A stretch of DNA of 64,000 bases, from assembly GCA_036250195.1 (NCBI GenBank), contig JAVHZZ010000003.1, positions 82,981,418-83,045,417 on the forward strand, in the 5' to 3' direction. The notes under the pieces are model-generated. The model saw only the letters and a program-made list of their open reading frames with translations, did no database searches and was not told the DNA's origin. The translations under genes and the position numbers were made by a program. Shown in pieces: positions 11,892 through 24,204 of the stretch. Source of the stretch: Mixophyes australis (Eukaryota > Chordata > Amphibia > Anura > Limnodynastidae). Numbering within the stretch: position 1 is the stretch's first letter; each line of letters begins with the position of its first letter.

Positions 11892-12231
11892 ATCATCATC
11901 ATCATTAGTTATTTATATAGCACTACTAATTCCGCAGCACTGTACAGAGAACTCATTCACATCAGTCCCTGCCCCATTGGAGCTTACAGTCTAAATTCCC
12001 TAACATACATACATACACAGAGAGAGAGACTAGGGTCAATTTTGATAGCAACCAATTAACCTATCAATATGTTTTTGGAATGTGGGAGGAAACCGGAGCA
12101 TCCGGAGGAAACCCACGCACACATGGGGAGAACATACAAACTCCTCACGGATAAGGCCATGGTCGGGAATCGAACTCATGACCCCACTGCTGTGAGGCAG
12201 AAGTGCTAACCACTGAGCCACCGTGCTGCCC
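11892..12231 (-). repeat. tRNA-derived SINE, full length
   Basis: On the minus strand the head reads GGGCAGCACGGTGGCTCAG, then TGGTTAGCACTTCTGCCTC and GAGTTCGATTCCCGACC. These fit the A box and B box of an RNA polymerase III promoter derived from a tRNA. A conserved core follows (GTATGTTCTCCCCA, GGGTTTCCTCCGG, GGTTTCCTCCCAC), then GGAGCTCCAATGGGGCAG-like sequence and an (ATG)n tail. TGTATAT occurs at both edges (11886-11892 and near 12234), a possible target duplication. The conserved core resembles that of vertebrate V-SINE-type families, but the exact family is not confirmed. Confidence 0.85.
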
Positions 12232-12424
12232 ATTGTATATGAAAGCATTCAGCCTTCGGTGTCGGCATGGTAGCAGCGTACCAGCAATTACACAGAAAAG
12301 AATGTCATTGTACCTGCTAGAGAGCTATTTGTTTCATGGTCATACAGTTCAGGTGTTTCACAAGAGAAAAATAGTAACTTGCAGCAATAGTAACAACTAG
12401 TGACACTGAGAGTACTTGCATGTT

Positions 12425-13300
12425 GGATGGTTAGTGAGACAGGATGGACCTCCTATGCCAATTGTGCCCCTCTAAAGGCAGTGGAAGGGGCTCTGCTGCC
12501 TCGACTAGACTCTTTCACGGCGCCTAGAAACACTTCCTTCTGGGTAACTGTCGCTGCTACCTCCTTTGCTGGGCACCTGGGCTGGTACACCTGACTTCTT
12601 CCTTCAGATCAGGGTTGTTGTCGATGGTTCCCCCTGGCCTCTCACAATGGCCAGAGCTGCAGGGTAGCAGGCAAAGCATTGTTATTAAACACTCGATCTC
12701 AACCTCAGAACAGCCGGATAACAGATTAGAGTGATCTAATCTGTAGGTCACGGGAGTTATAGCAGGTAGGTAGGTGTCCATGCAGTATCTTGAAGCAGTG
12801 ATGTTTTTTTTTAAATCAACCAGTCCTAATAAGGACAGTTACATGATAGTTTGAGGTGCTAGATATCCCTTGAAATTACAGATGGAATAATACAAACATG
12901 ATCCCCTTTTCCGACAGGCACCAAAGAGTCTGAGGTATCACATTCAAAGATTAGCATCAGTATGTAATATGTTCTAAAACGTTGGATTTTAAATGCAATG
13001 TATACTTAACAAATTTTATACCAATCTGTGATTTCCTAAATTACTTGCATCCTGCCTTAAAGAGGTAGGAAACCTGATAGCAAGTCTAACTAACCCCTCC
13101 TGTGCATTTAGGCTAAAGCATGTCTAGGACACTAACACATTAAAAGACCTAATTAGTATGAGATCCTTTCTTCTGACAGTTGCAGGAACACATTTCTTTC
13201 TCCAGCAAATGCCATTGCATCTGAAATCAATAAATTTCTATTACCAAAAATAAGTGCATTTGCAATGATATACAGAGGTGCCGGCGCAACTAATTTAAAT
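12425..13300 (-). repeat. Unclassified dispersed repeat, copy 2
   Basis: Reverse-strand relative of 1580-2225. On the minus strand it shows CTGTATATCATTGCAAATG, ACTAATTAGGTC, GCAAGTAATTTAGGAAA, CCAGCCCAGGTG, GGCAGCAGAGCC and finally GGCATAGGAGGTCCATCCTG. It holds extra sequence near 12660-12930 that copy 1 lacks. No complete ORF. Confidence 0.65.
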
Positions 13301-13698
13301 AATTATCTACAATAAGTTATTTCTACATGATCCAGCCACAGTTAGGTTATATTTATTCCAATATGTTAGCTCACATAAGGGGTCAAAATCTGAAAAACAT
13401 TCAGACACTACCCGTTAATAGCTACTCCTCACAACATCAATCCCTTAAACCCAGTGTCATATACATTCAGGTGAATGGTGTCATGTGGTGTCATGTAAAA
13501 ATGATTTCACTTTATAAATACTGATTATTAATAATAAAAATAATAATAATAAAGGTCAAAATACGTATCGGATATTGGACTGTGTTGCTTTCACTATAAG
13601 AAAGTGTAGGATAGGCAGTAGTACTTCACTCAGGATTAAAGATGAGTTCCTTTTGCTTCATCATTCTGCAGAATATCATTTGGCTGAATTCTTGGTAT
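13301..13698. other. Non-coding spacer
   Basis: No gene. A short (AAT)n tract lies at about 13525-13550. Confidence 0.5.
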
Positions 13699-13703
13699 AT
13701 AAC

Positions 13704-15387
13704 TGTCACGGGCACTAGGAGTCTTTACCCAGTATCACCCGCTGATGGTCTTATCAGAGCAGTAAAGTTGGTATATGATACTCTGATGGCAGGGTGATAA
13801 TGGAACTAGAAACAGCAGATGGTTAGAGAATGCTCAGAAAGTCTATGACTAGCAACACTGGTAAACAATAGGTAACTGAACACGAGGATCTGGATGGATA
13901 AGGACACGTGAGGGTAGTCAGTGGTCTGCGCACGGCAAGTTGTACCACTGCTATAGTGAGAAGAATGTCCAGGAGTAATAAGGCGGTGGAAGTCAGCGGT
14001 CTGTGTATAGCAAGTTGTACCGCTGTCTATAGTGAAGGAATGGAATCCAGGTGAAGGTAACGGGGAAGTCAGTGGTCTGCGTGTAGCAAGTTGTACCACT
14101 GCTATGTGAGAGGATATATGCAACTGGTGACACAGGGAAACAGGAATCAGTGGTTTGCCTCTAGCAAGTTGTACCACTGAATATATATGTGAGGAAGGAC
14201 ACGAGGAGATAAATGCAATGCAGAGTCTACACGGGTACACTGAACTTGATCCCACGTTGAACTGCACACAATAATAATAATAATGAATGAACAGCACTGC
14301 ACAGATAAACAAAGTCACTAGAATAGTCCAGCAAAAGGAAACACAGTCAATAATAGCAATAGTCTCAGAGGATGGAAACTCCGGAGGAGAACAACTCAGT
14401 CCAGATGGATATGCAATACACCAGCACAGTCAATGAGAAGTATGCATACCGTGGTTCAGATGAGCAGGCTGTTAGAGATAGCTGCAGGGATACCTGAGCG
14501 GCAGGGAACTGACGAGATGAGAAGTCCTTGCAGAATGGAAGCGGCAGGTAGGTGCAGCGCACTGTAGGTAGGCCAGCAAGGACGACAAATACTCAGGAAG
14601 CAGTAGTATATCGAATTGAACAGCAGGAGACCACGGGAGAGCTGAAGCGATGTAGCAGAGCTGGAAGCCGAGGAGCGTAGACTCGATGCTAACAGGCAAG
14701 TTGACAGAAATGGACACACTGTAGAAGCAGTAGGCAGCGGGTCAGCTGACGGCAGGTAGAATGCAGACTGGAGCGCTGAGACGAGCAGGACTCTGTAGAC
14801 ACGCTGAAGTAGCTAACAGGAATCAGCTGGAACAGTAGCGATGTAACACAGGAGAGTTGGAGAGATCTGTAACTTGTTGATACACGGAGGCAGCGGATAG
14901 GAATCAGCTGCTGGAGTCACAATGAAACACAGGAGAGTTTGCAGTAATCGGTAACTGTAGATACACGGAGGCAGCGGATAGGAATCAGCTGCTGGAGTCA
15001 CGATGAAACACAAGAGAGTTTGCAGTAATCTGTAACTGTAGATATACGGAAGCAGCGGATAGGAATCAGCTGCTGAAGACACTTGGAACACGAGGAGTAG
15101 AAGTGGTCTGGAAACCACAAACGGCAAACATGAATCAGCATCAGCTGAACACACGAGCAGGCACTGGAACACCTTCAGAGACTCATGAGGAATGAGACTC
15201 CCAAGATCAGGCAACGTGGTATTGACCACAGGTGCTTAATATAGGGAGTGTTGCCTGATCAGCCAATTAAGTTAAAGGAACAGAACTGAAGGTTAAAAGG
15301 GACTGCACATGCGCAGTACCTCATAATAATGGACGGACACGGTTCCTAGCTACCTTAGAAGTAGCACTCACAGTCCGATGAGTGACA
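13704..15387 (-). repeat. Solo LTR of an LTR retrotransposon, 1.7 kb
   Basis: On the minus strand it begins TGTCACTCATCGG and ends GCCCGTGACA. It is flanked by ATAAC at 13699-13703 and 15388-15392, a perfect 5-bp target duplication. The minus strand has a TATA-like CCTATATTAAG near its 5' end (about 15236-15246), supporting that orientation. Internal short tandem repeats are prominent: five diverged units containing GCAAGTTGTACCACTG at 13915-14180, and three units containing AATCAGCTGCTGGAGTCAC at 14880-15080. These keep minus-strand frames open by chance (170 and 138 codons). No internal retrotransposon genes flank it. A Ty3/gypsy origin is likely but not shown. Confidence 0.85.
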
Positions 15388-15392
15388 ATAAC

Positions 15393-16349
15393 TAGATCAG
15401 GGATGATGACGGCCTATTTATCTTCCTGTGCGGTGTGGCTGGGGTAGGTCTGAGAATACTTAATGCCAAATTCATCCTGAGAAAATTTGAAATTTTGAGG
15501 CAAAATGAGAAACTCAGTGAGTATTTCACAGAATAGTTTTCAAAATGTTTCTCATCTGTACTCAGGAAGTAAATCCCTTGAACCCAGTATCAAATATGAT
15601 CAGGCGGTCAACTCATTACTAGTCCCTGGGCCAAATTACCATCCCTTCCTCTCTCAATTACAGGTAGGTCAAGTAAATTAGAAATTGCTTGAGCTGAACA
15701 GGAGAACAATTTACTGAGACATGAAAGTGTTTGGCCAGTTATAGATGAATCAGACGGACACCATTATCTTAGGGAAAGGACCAATTTAATAGGAACACCT
15801 ACAAAGAGTTTTACAATTAAAAATGTAGCGAAAGTCATACAATAATTAAAGACTAATAGCATGTAAATAAATAAGTAGACATGAAAAAATAATTTTAAAA
15901 AATGCCATAGCGTTGTTAGCATCTAGAACACGACTTATTAAAAAACAAAAATGTAGGCTACTTTAATTTAAGAGATATCAATCACAATTTCAAAGCCAAA
16001 AATTATGATTAATAAACATGAAATAGAGAAGTAGTGCAAGATATATACATTGGGGTGGAATAGTGATTAGTGTCTTGTAGATCGACTGGCGGTGATGGGG
16101 AGTCCAGAGGATTTTTATTTCTGATTGAACTATGATGGATCAAGAATGAAGAAAGAAAAAAGATGTTATTGCCCAAAGTATATAATTAATCAAGAACAAG
16201 GACTTTTTTCTCTCTATTTAATAATAGTTGAATAATGTATTGGGGAGTCTTTTATTCAAGGAAAGTTTATCCAGTGTATATGTTTACCTACTTTTACCAT
16301 TTCATATATAAACAGGGGTCTTAAGGACCTGTGTCATTACAGAGGGACC
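15393..16349. other. Non-coding, no feature recognised
   Basis: AT-rich sequence without ORFs or clear repeat boundaries. Confidence 0.5.
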
Positions 16350-16814
16350 TTAGCGATTTTTGATTGAAAAAGTACCTTTATTTGTATAAAGTACAAAAAA
16401 CACAGGTCATACGTTTCATTCAAGTGTACACAGTACACCGTAATACATGATCATGCATACATTTTAGTACAATACAGGACATAAAGTACAAGACATGACA
16501 TCCTACACTATATACATCAAGTACTGCACTAACCATTCAAACTTTAAACCGTATCACAGTACAATAAAATAACATTGGATGTGAGGGGGAGGTAGGTGAG
16601 AGGGGTAGGGTGGGGGAGTCACGAGCAAAAAGTTTTTATTGAGGACAGACACAAAGGGAAGGGTGCATAAATAAACATTACATTCAATAATACTTCAAGC
16701 TGTGAAGGGGGAATGGGTTGGAGGGGGTACGGGGGGAGCACAAACCAATTTTTTTTTTTATTGAAAATAGACACAATGGGGAGAAGGAGAAGAGATGACA
16801 ACAATCAATAACAA
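16350..16814 (-). repeat. 3' untranslated tail of Tx1-like LINE
   Basis: Lies directly downstream (minus strand) of the LINE stop codon. It contains two similar segments with TTTTTATTGA followed by GACACAA (near 16636 and 16757), and further T-rich and A-rich blocks. The exact 3' end of the element is not clear. Confidence 0.5.
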
Positions 16815-17257
16815 TCAATTGTCATCTTCATCTTCCTCAGGACTGTCAATGGTGTTATAGTCTCTTAGTAGGCTGTGGATCAGCCTGCGACAGTCCTGGA
16901 TGGTCATCTTCTCCCGCTTCAAGATGAGGCGATTCCTGGCAAGCCAAATAGGGTCCTTAAAACAGTTCATAAGGTGCCAGGCCTCCTGGATTGCCCCAAC
17001 GGTGTGTGTCCCAGGAAATAATCCATAAAATACCGAATGGTATGAAAGGCAAGTCCTGGGCACACTGTCCTTAAGTTTATGTTCCAGGGCATCCAACAAT
17101 GCCTGTGCAGTGGGGCAGTCCCAAAAGATATGCTGAGCAGTCTCCCTTCTGGTGATACAAAAGGGGCAGTGAACATATCTGCATAGGTTCCGGGAGTGCA
17201 TGAATGTCCTGAGAGGCAGACCCCCTGGATAGCCATCCATGCAATGTCCTTGTGTCT
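16815..17257 (-). pseudogene. Tx1-like LINE ORF2, C-terminal part
   Basis: The 141-codon frame ends in a run of acidic residues. It carries the cysteine/histidine motif seen at the C-terminus of L1/Tx1-type reverse transcriptases: CPFC, then ETAQHIFWDC, followed by a helical segment through IWLARNRLILKREKMTI. The frame breaks near 17235, just before the insertion point of the LTR element at 17263. The N-terminal continuation lies on the other side of that insert (21480-22075). Function in the intact family: reverse transcription and integration of the LINE RNA. This copy is dead. Confidence 0.8.
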
Positions 17258-17262
17258 ATTAG

Positions 17263-18081
17263 TGTGAAGATACCGGGTTTATCTGGCCCAGTGCTACCCA
17301 GTACCTTCTAGGATTCCTATGGTCACTCAGGCAAAATGCAGTTATAAAAATACGACAGTATATTTATTGTTATACAAACAACACTAGAATATTATATACA
17401 CACAGTAAATAAATGCCAGGCAGATTTACCACATCATCTGTCCCTTACCCTAATAACTTAAGGAGATATAGTCACCTGCTGTCCAGACTTCATGACCCAT
17501 GGATCCCTCTCAGCTGCATATATAGACTCGAGTTAGAAAACGACAATTCAAAACTCCATCTTACACCTTCCTGAATCAAATCCAAGCATGAACACCCCTC
17601 CCCCCTGGAGTTGTTCCTTATATATCACAGGTCTAATTTCCACAGTCTTTCCCCTCCCTGGGCAAACCCCTGCGTCTATTCTACTTAACCATTGGTCAGT
17701 GCTGGACTAAGGGGAGGGGGGGGGGGGGGGTTGGACAGGGGAGTGAAGATGAGCTGTCCTTTCAGAGAACCTCCCCTGTTAGATGGCCTGTCTGGACTAG
17801 CCTGGTGAGAACAATGGACACTAATTAGTTTTCCTACTCAGGCACATGGCAACCTGATACCTACCCATAATCCCCCTGGCTTTACTTTAAAGACAATGAA
17901 TAGCAACCTTACTTCAAGTTATCAATATACAATAAACAATATACATATGTACACTGAACTACAATGTCCCCTTAGCCACATGTTATTGGACAATGCAGTT
18001 ATAGTCTGGTGAGCTGGGGAAACAAAAGAAGGCTATAAAAAGTATTTGCTATAATTCACATATCACACTCGTTTTGTCACA
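17263..18081 (-). repeat. 3' LTR of the non-autonomous element
   Basis: Downstream LTR in the element's own orientation. On the plus strand it runs from TGTGAAGATACCGGG to GTTTTGTCACA. It matches 20653-21474 at about 99%. The G-run at about 17707-17730 is shorter and more interrupted than in the other LTR. Confidence 0.9.
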
Positions 18082-18092
18082 TTCCTCCCCTA
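18082..18092 (-). other. Polypurine tract of the non-autonomous element
   Basis: On the minus strand AGGGGAGGAA sits directly against the start of the 3' LTR, the position expected for the plus-strand primer. Confidence 0.7.
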
Positions 18093-18558
18093 ATTTTTTT
18101 AGCCCTTGTTTCCCAGTGGCTCCCTAGCCCCAAGTAATCATTTCGTACAAGTCCAAAGTTTCTGGCCTGCTGTGGTTTCTCCTGGGTCTGATGGTAAGGT
18201 AGACAGCAGTATACAGTTCCTCTTTCTCCCACCAGGGTCCCATGACTGCAGGCATATCTTCCCACCCAGCTGGAGTGGGGGTTTATGCTGCCCTGTGTCA
18301 TAAAATGAGTCACCAATAAAACTGGGCCACTCTGGTGCACACATCCATGGTAGGAGAGTTGTAGTCCAACATCCCTTGGGTGCCTTGTCCACCCTTAATT
18401 GCCCAACTGCAAATAGTCCCTTGGCCTGTCCTTTGTTTCTGGAGGCCATGCTCCCCTCCCCCACATATCCGAGGGAAAACTGCCAAGTGGCAGGAAAACT
18501 TTCTGGCACCTTGTCCGTTTGTTTCTGGCAAAGATCCAATCCCCCCTCCCCCAAACAC
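18093..18558 (-). other. 3' non-coding interior of the LTR element
   Basis: Lies between the ORF stop and the polypurine tract. It contains two to three diverged copies of a block with AACTGCC.AGTGGC (around 18476 and 18566). These create overlapping open frames in several phases that look spurious. Confidence 0.5.
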
Positions 18559-20451
18559 TCAAGGGACAACTGCCCAGTGGCGGGCAAGCGTGGGGGGCTC
18601 CATTAATTCTTTGCTTATGGGGAATCCTCTGTCCCCCTCCCAAACCACATGTGGGTGCCCCTGTAAGTAGGTTGGTGTGCATCTCCCCTCCCCTGCTACC
18701 ACATCCAACTGTTGCACTACTTCCCTCGCCTCTGGCGCATCGGGGTAGTGTGAATCCTCATTGGACACAGACTTGTCCTCCTGGCAGCAAAACAAAGTGG
18801 ATGGTCCAGTGCAGGCCTCTGGTATTGGGTCCTGGATTCCCAGATTTGGAGCTGGAGTGCGATGCAACAAAGCTGGTGGGGCTGGTGAATCTTGCTGTAC
18901 TGGTGCCCTCTCAGACACCCACTCAGTCAACATCTCCTCATCTGCCAATTCTGCATAGGGGAAGGCATAAGTGTAATTTTCCCAGGGCCCCATGGTAGTG
19001 GCCTCTGACATGACAATTCCTTTATCCTCTCCCATTAATTCTGTCCTACAGTCTGTAAACATGATTTCTGCTGAGATCATATGTTGTGCAAGTTTATGAT
19101 TCTCTTCTGTCACAATTGGGTACAGCTGTACATCACTTGCCCCGGAGAGCACACATGCGGTATCCTGCATTACTTCATTAAACAAATTCTTTTCAGGCAC
19201 AACAGGGATGGATAACTGGTCTTTTCTGTAATTCTGTTCTAACTCAGACACAGTCTCAGGTTCCAATAACACTGGCAAATTATCAGAAGATGCTACTACA
19301 TGGTACTTACTTGGTAGCTCTTTTCCATCCAAGTCACCAAATGGGAGAATTTTTCCTAATCCTTTCTGAGTAGTCAGAGGTACAACATCCTCACCAAGCA
19401 GTTCTTCTCCAGACTCCCCCAAGATAGTAGCTTGGGCAACTGTATTTAATCCACTGGGATGGACCTCCCCCTGATTAACAGACTGAGCAGCCATCTTTTT
19501 AGAGTGTGACAAAAGATATTCCAATTGGCATTTTTCAGTATTCACTCGATAACACTGATCCTGCCACATTTCAGTGTCCGTAAATCCTTGCCGCCATACC
19601 TCCTCCTCTGCTTCTTCAAAACTCTGTTGCAGACATTGCATTTGTTCCCAGAGAGGTATGTGGGGACCTAAAGTGAGCATCCATTTTCTATAAACACTAA
19701 AGGCATTGATGGGATTCTCCTGATCTTTTAACAAACGTTTCATGATATCCATGTGTGTGCAGTACAGGTAAGGTACACCCCGGATCTGGCATTCCACTAT
19801 CAGCTCCTCCATACTCATTGTCTCTAGTGGATCTGTAGAATCTGCTAATGGGACAGATTCTATTAATACATTTGCAGGGGATTCATCAGGCATGTCCCTG
19901 TGCTGTAATAGTCCATTTACATCTTGTTTATACTGCTGATTATTGTTGTATCTGGATTCTCCCTTGGCCAGATTCTGCATAGTACAAATAACTTCATGTG
20001 TAAAATCATCCCATGCTGGTTCATCCCGAAAATTACAGGCACTTGCCTCCTGTTTCAACATTAGGAACACATCCAACAGGTTCTCCAATTTCTCCTGTAG
20101 ACTGGCTCCTTCCCACATAATAATCTTTGGGCACTCTTCATCCCAATAATCCAAAATGTGCTGCATTGTGGTGGGGTGGTGCAACACATCCATATCCCCA
20201 TCCTGCAGACACTCCCACAGTCCTTCATCCCAGTACGCCTTTCTCCTGGGTGTACTGGACTGCTTCATCCCTTCCTTTGGGAACTTTTGCAACACTGGGC
20301 TGTGATCTGCTCTCTTGTTCCTAGAGCTCACAGCCATTTTACTTCCAGGGATCACCTCACTGTGATTTCCCCTCTTTGAGACACGGTTCCATCTTCCGCT
20401 CTCCTCTGGCGGGGTGCGCTTCCCCTTATCAAATCGGCACTTAGGCGGCAT
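18559..20451 (-). CDS. Large ORF of non-autonomous LTR element, unknown function
   Basis: An intact frame of 630 codons from an ATG at 20451 (a GTG seven codons upstream is also in frame). I do not recognise the protein. Visible features: a basic N-terminus (MPPKCRFDKGKRT), a mostly acidic remainder, and a helical, leucine-rich stretch at about residues 90-160. A segment at about 212-244 (MSMEELIVECQIRGVP, then MDIMKRLLKDQ) has the spacing of a SAP-type helix-loop-helix. Next comes a Glu/Gln-rich helix near 265-300, then a long low-complexity C-terminal half with many Pro, Glu and Ser. There is no CCHC knuckle, no DTG protease, no YXDD and no integrase motif. By position it would be the gag-like product of the element. 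The intact frame suggests that the protein mattered for recent spread. Confidence 0.75.
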   Translation of the reverse strand: MPPKCRFDKGKRTPPEESGRWNRVSKRGNHSEVIPGSKMAVSSRNKRADHSPVLQKFPKEGMKQSSTPRRKAYWDEGLWECLQDGDMDVLHHPTTMQHILDYWDEECPKIIMWEGASLQEKLENLLDVFLMLKQEASACNFRDEPAWDDFTHEVICTMQNLAKGESRYNNNQQYKQDVNGLLQHRDMPDESPANVLIESVPLADSTDPLETMSMEELIVECQIRGVPYLYCTHMDIMKRLLKDQENPINAFSVYRKWMLTLGPHIPLWEQMQCLQQSFEEAEEEVWRQGFTDTEMWQDQCYRVNTEKCQLEYLLSHSKKMAAQSVNQGEVHPSGLNTVAQATILGESGEELLGEDVVPLTTQKGLGKILPFGDLDGKELPSKYHVVASSDNLPVLLEPETVSELEQNYRKDQLSIPVVPEKNLFNEVMQDTACVLSGASDVQLYPIVTEENHKLAQHMISAEIMFTDCRTELMGEDKGIVMSEATTMGPWENYTYAFPYAELADEEMLTEWVSERAPVQQDSPAPPALLHRTPAPNLGIQDPIPEACTGPSTLFCCQEDKSVSNEDSHYPDAPEAREVVQQLDVVAGEGRCTPTYLQGHPHVVWEGDRGFPISKELMEPPTLARHWAVVP

Positions 20452-20630
20452 CTTCCCTCGCCTAAAGCCCACAACGCTTTTCGTGACACTTTCTACCTTA
20501 AAGCCTTTAGGAGTAAGTTCAGGATAATGTGGTAACTGGTTTCTAGTGCTAACTGCTTTGCAGAGCCCTGGAATGTATCACTATACAGTTCCCCTGCAGC
20601 TCTACCCAGAGAGAACCTGGGACTGAGTGA

Positions 20631-20648
20631 CCCCACTGCTTGCCACCA
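20631..20648 (-). other. Candidate primer binding site of LTR element
   Basis: On the minus strand, four bases past the 5' LTR, TGGTGGCAAGCAGTGGGG begins with the TGG expected of a site complementary to a tRNA CCA end. The tRNA was not identified. Confidence 0.55.
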
Positions 20649-20652
20649 AGAA

Positions 20653-21474
20653 TGTGAAGATACCGGGTTTATCTGGCCCAGTGCTACCCAGTACCTTCTA
20701 GGATTTGTATGGTCACTCAGGCAAAATGCAGTTATAAAAATACGACAGTATATTTATTGTTATACAAACAACACTAGAATATTATATACACACAGTAAAT
20801 AAATGCCAGGCAGATTTACCACATCATCTGTCCCTTACCCCAATAACTTAAGGAGATATAGTCACCTGCTGTCCAGACTTCATGACCCATGGATCCCTCT
20901 CAGCTGCATATATAGACTCGAGTTAGAAAACAACAATTCAAAACTCCATATTGCACCTTCCTGAATCAAATCCAAGCATGAACACCCCTCCCCCTGTAGT
21001 TGTTCCTTATATATCACAGGTCTAATTTCCACAGTCTTTCCCCTCCCCGGGCAAACCCCTGCGTCTATTCTACTTAACCATTGGTCAGTGCTGGACTAAG
21101 GGGGGGGGGGGGGGGGGGGGGGGTTGGACAGGGGAGTGAAGATGAGCTGTCCTTTCAGAGAACCTCCCCTGTTAGATGGCCTGTCTGGACTAGCCTGGTG
21201 AGAACAATGGACACTAATTAGTTTTCCTACTCAGGCACATGGCAACCTGATACCTACCCATAATCCCCCTGGCTTTACTTTAAAGACAATGAATAGCAAC
21301 CTTACTTCAAGTTATCAATATACAATAAACAATATACATATGTACACTGAACTACAATGTCCCCTTAGCCACATGTTATTGGACAATGCAGTTATAGTCT
21401 GGTGAGCTGGGGAAACAAAAGAAGGCTATAAAAAGTATTTGCTATAATTCACATATCACACTCGTTTTGTCACA
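20653..21474 (-). repeat. 5' LTR of the non-autonomous element
   Basis: Upstream LTR in element orientation. It matches 17263-18081 with about eight substitutions, for example GGATTTGTATGG against GGATTCCTATGG. Its G-run at about 21102-21123 is longer and pure. Confidence 0.9.
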
Positions 21475-21479
21475 ATTAG

Positions 21480-22075
21480 TCAACCTCTTAGAGGCCACAT
21501 TCTCCCAAACATGTTTGGCCGTAGCCACAGGGAGCCCTGGAACAGACTCCATAACGTCCTTTGCTCTGATGAGCTTGTGGATAGTTTTTGGCTTCCACAA
21601 GTCTGGTTTAAGTCCCTCCAGATGGTGCTCCCTCACAAATTGTCCAACATCCAGGTAAAACCAAGGTGTAGTCCAGTTATAAGGGAAGGAGCTGTCCCAC
21701 TTGTCCCAACCAAGGTTCCTCCAAGGAGGCAGAAGGAAAAAGCGGGACATGGACTTCCCAGCAGAGCAAATGTTCTATTCAAGGAGTGTCCTGCGGATAC
21801 AGTTGCAAACAAAAAAGGCCCGCAGCATGGTGGGGATATCTTGGATCCCTTTCCCACCTTTGTGGAGCTCCTTGTACATCACTGACCGCTTCACTCTGTC
21901 CATTTTGGAGCCCCAGATGAAGTGAATTCAAATGAAGGCAAATTTGCCAATCAAAGGGTTCCAGTTTTGCTTATTACCACTTCACTGCCCAGGTGGGTGT
22001 GAAAGAGCCCCAGTGCTTATCTGCACACAGCTGGTAGTTTATGGGAGAAAAGAGTGTATGCCCCCACCATCCCCT
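21480..22075 (-). pseudogene. Tx1-like LINE ORF2, part upstream of the LTR insertion
   Basis: Minus-strand reading gives KMDRVKRSVMYKELHKGG and then, past a stop, SMSRFFLLPPWRNLGWDKW and FREH-like sequence ending KHVWENVASKRLTN at the target duplication. This fits the region between the reverse transcriptase palm and the C-terminal Cys/His motif of Tx1-type LINEs. An in-frame stop and at least one frame change show that it is dead. The reading continues after the inserted LTR element at 17257. The 5' boundary is unclear; no RT palm motif is present, so the LINE is 5'-truncated. Confidence 0.75.
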
Positions 22076-22079
22076 ATGG

Positions 22080-23933
<1,854 letters not shown>

Positions 23934-23972
23934 GCCACTTTTTCAAAACCGCAGCTTAACAAATATACCTCA
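23934..23972. repeat. Palindromic MITE family B, end fragment
   Basis: CACTTTTTCAAAACCGCAGC followed by TTAACAAATATACC matches the right arm of the family B element; the rest is gone. Confidence 0.55.
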
Positions 23973-23982
23973 AAGTTGGTTT

Positions 23983-24090
23983 TCTCCAGGTGCGCCGGTT
24001 TCCTCCCACTGGTAGGTTAATTGGCAGCTATTAAATCGCCCTTAATCTCTCTTAGTCTGTGTGTGTGTGTATGTTAGCGGATTTAGATTT
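23983..24090 (+). repeat. SINE fragment, core and 3' part
   Basis: Plus-strand TTCTCCAGGTGCGCCGG, GGTTTCCTCCCAC, GTTAATTGGCAGC and AATCTCTCTTAGTCTGTG correspond to the core and following part of the SINE at 11892-12231, here in the opposite orientation. Confidence 0.65.
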
Positions 24091-24204
24091 TATTTGATAT
24101 TTTTTTGGGCTAAAATAACATAATTTAGTGCTCCACCTGTTTCTTGGATAAGTGAGGTAATTCTACAGCTAATAAATGTCAACGAGCGCTGACCCCCCCC
24201 AGGA

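Larger units (their letters stand above)
17263..21474 (-). mobile_element. Non-autonomous LTR retrotransposon, complete, nested in LINE
   Basis: A complete 4,212-bp element in minus orientation: two direct LTRs of 819 and 822 bp, a primer-site candidate, one long ORF, a polypurine tract, and a perfect 5-bp target duplication ATTAG (17258-17262 and 21475-21479). No protease, reverse transcriptase, RNase H or integrase motif was found in any frame of the 2.6-kb interior, so it must depend on another element for mobility. It interrupts ORF2 of a Tx1-like LINE. The LTRs differ at about eight positions plus G-run length, suggesting a recent insertion. Confidence 0.9.

Noticed and set aside
12036..12248. 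A stand-alone tRNA gene on the minus strand
   Set aside because: The A- and B-box-like sequences are the head of a SINE; the same head with the same tail occurs at 49283-49620 and no clover-leaf 3' end is present.
13806..15229. Minus-strand ORFs of 170, 87 and 138 codons
   Set aside because: They lie inside the solo LTR and consist of its internal tandem repeats.
18138..18682. Several overlapping ORFs at the 3' side of the non-autonomous LTR element
   Set aside because: Low-complexity repeats of a short block; overlap in many frames and no motif.
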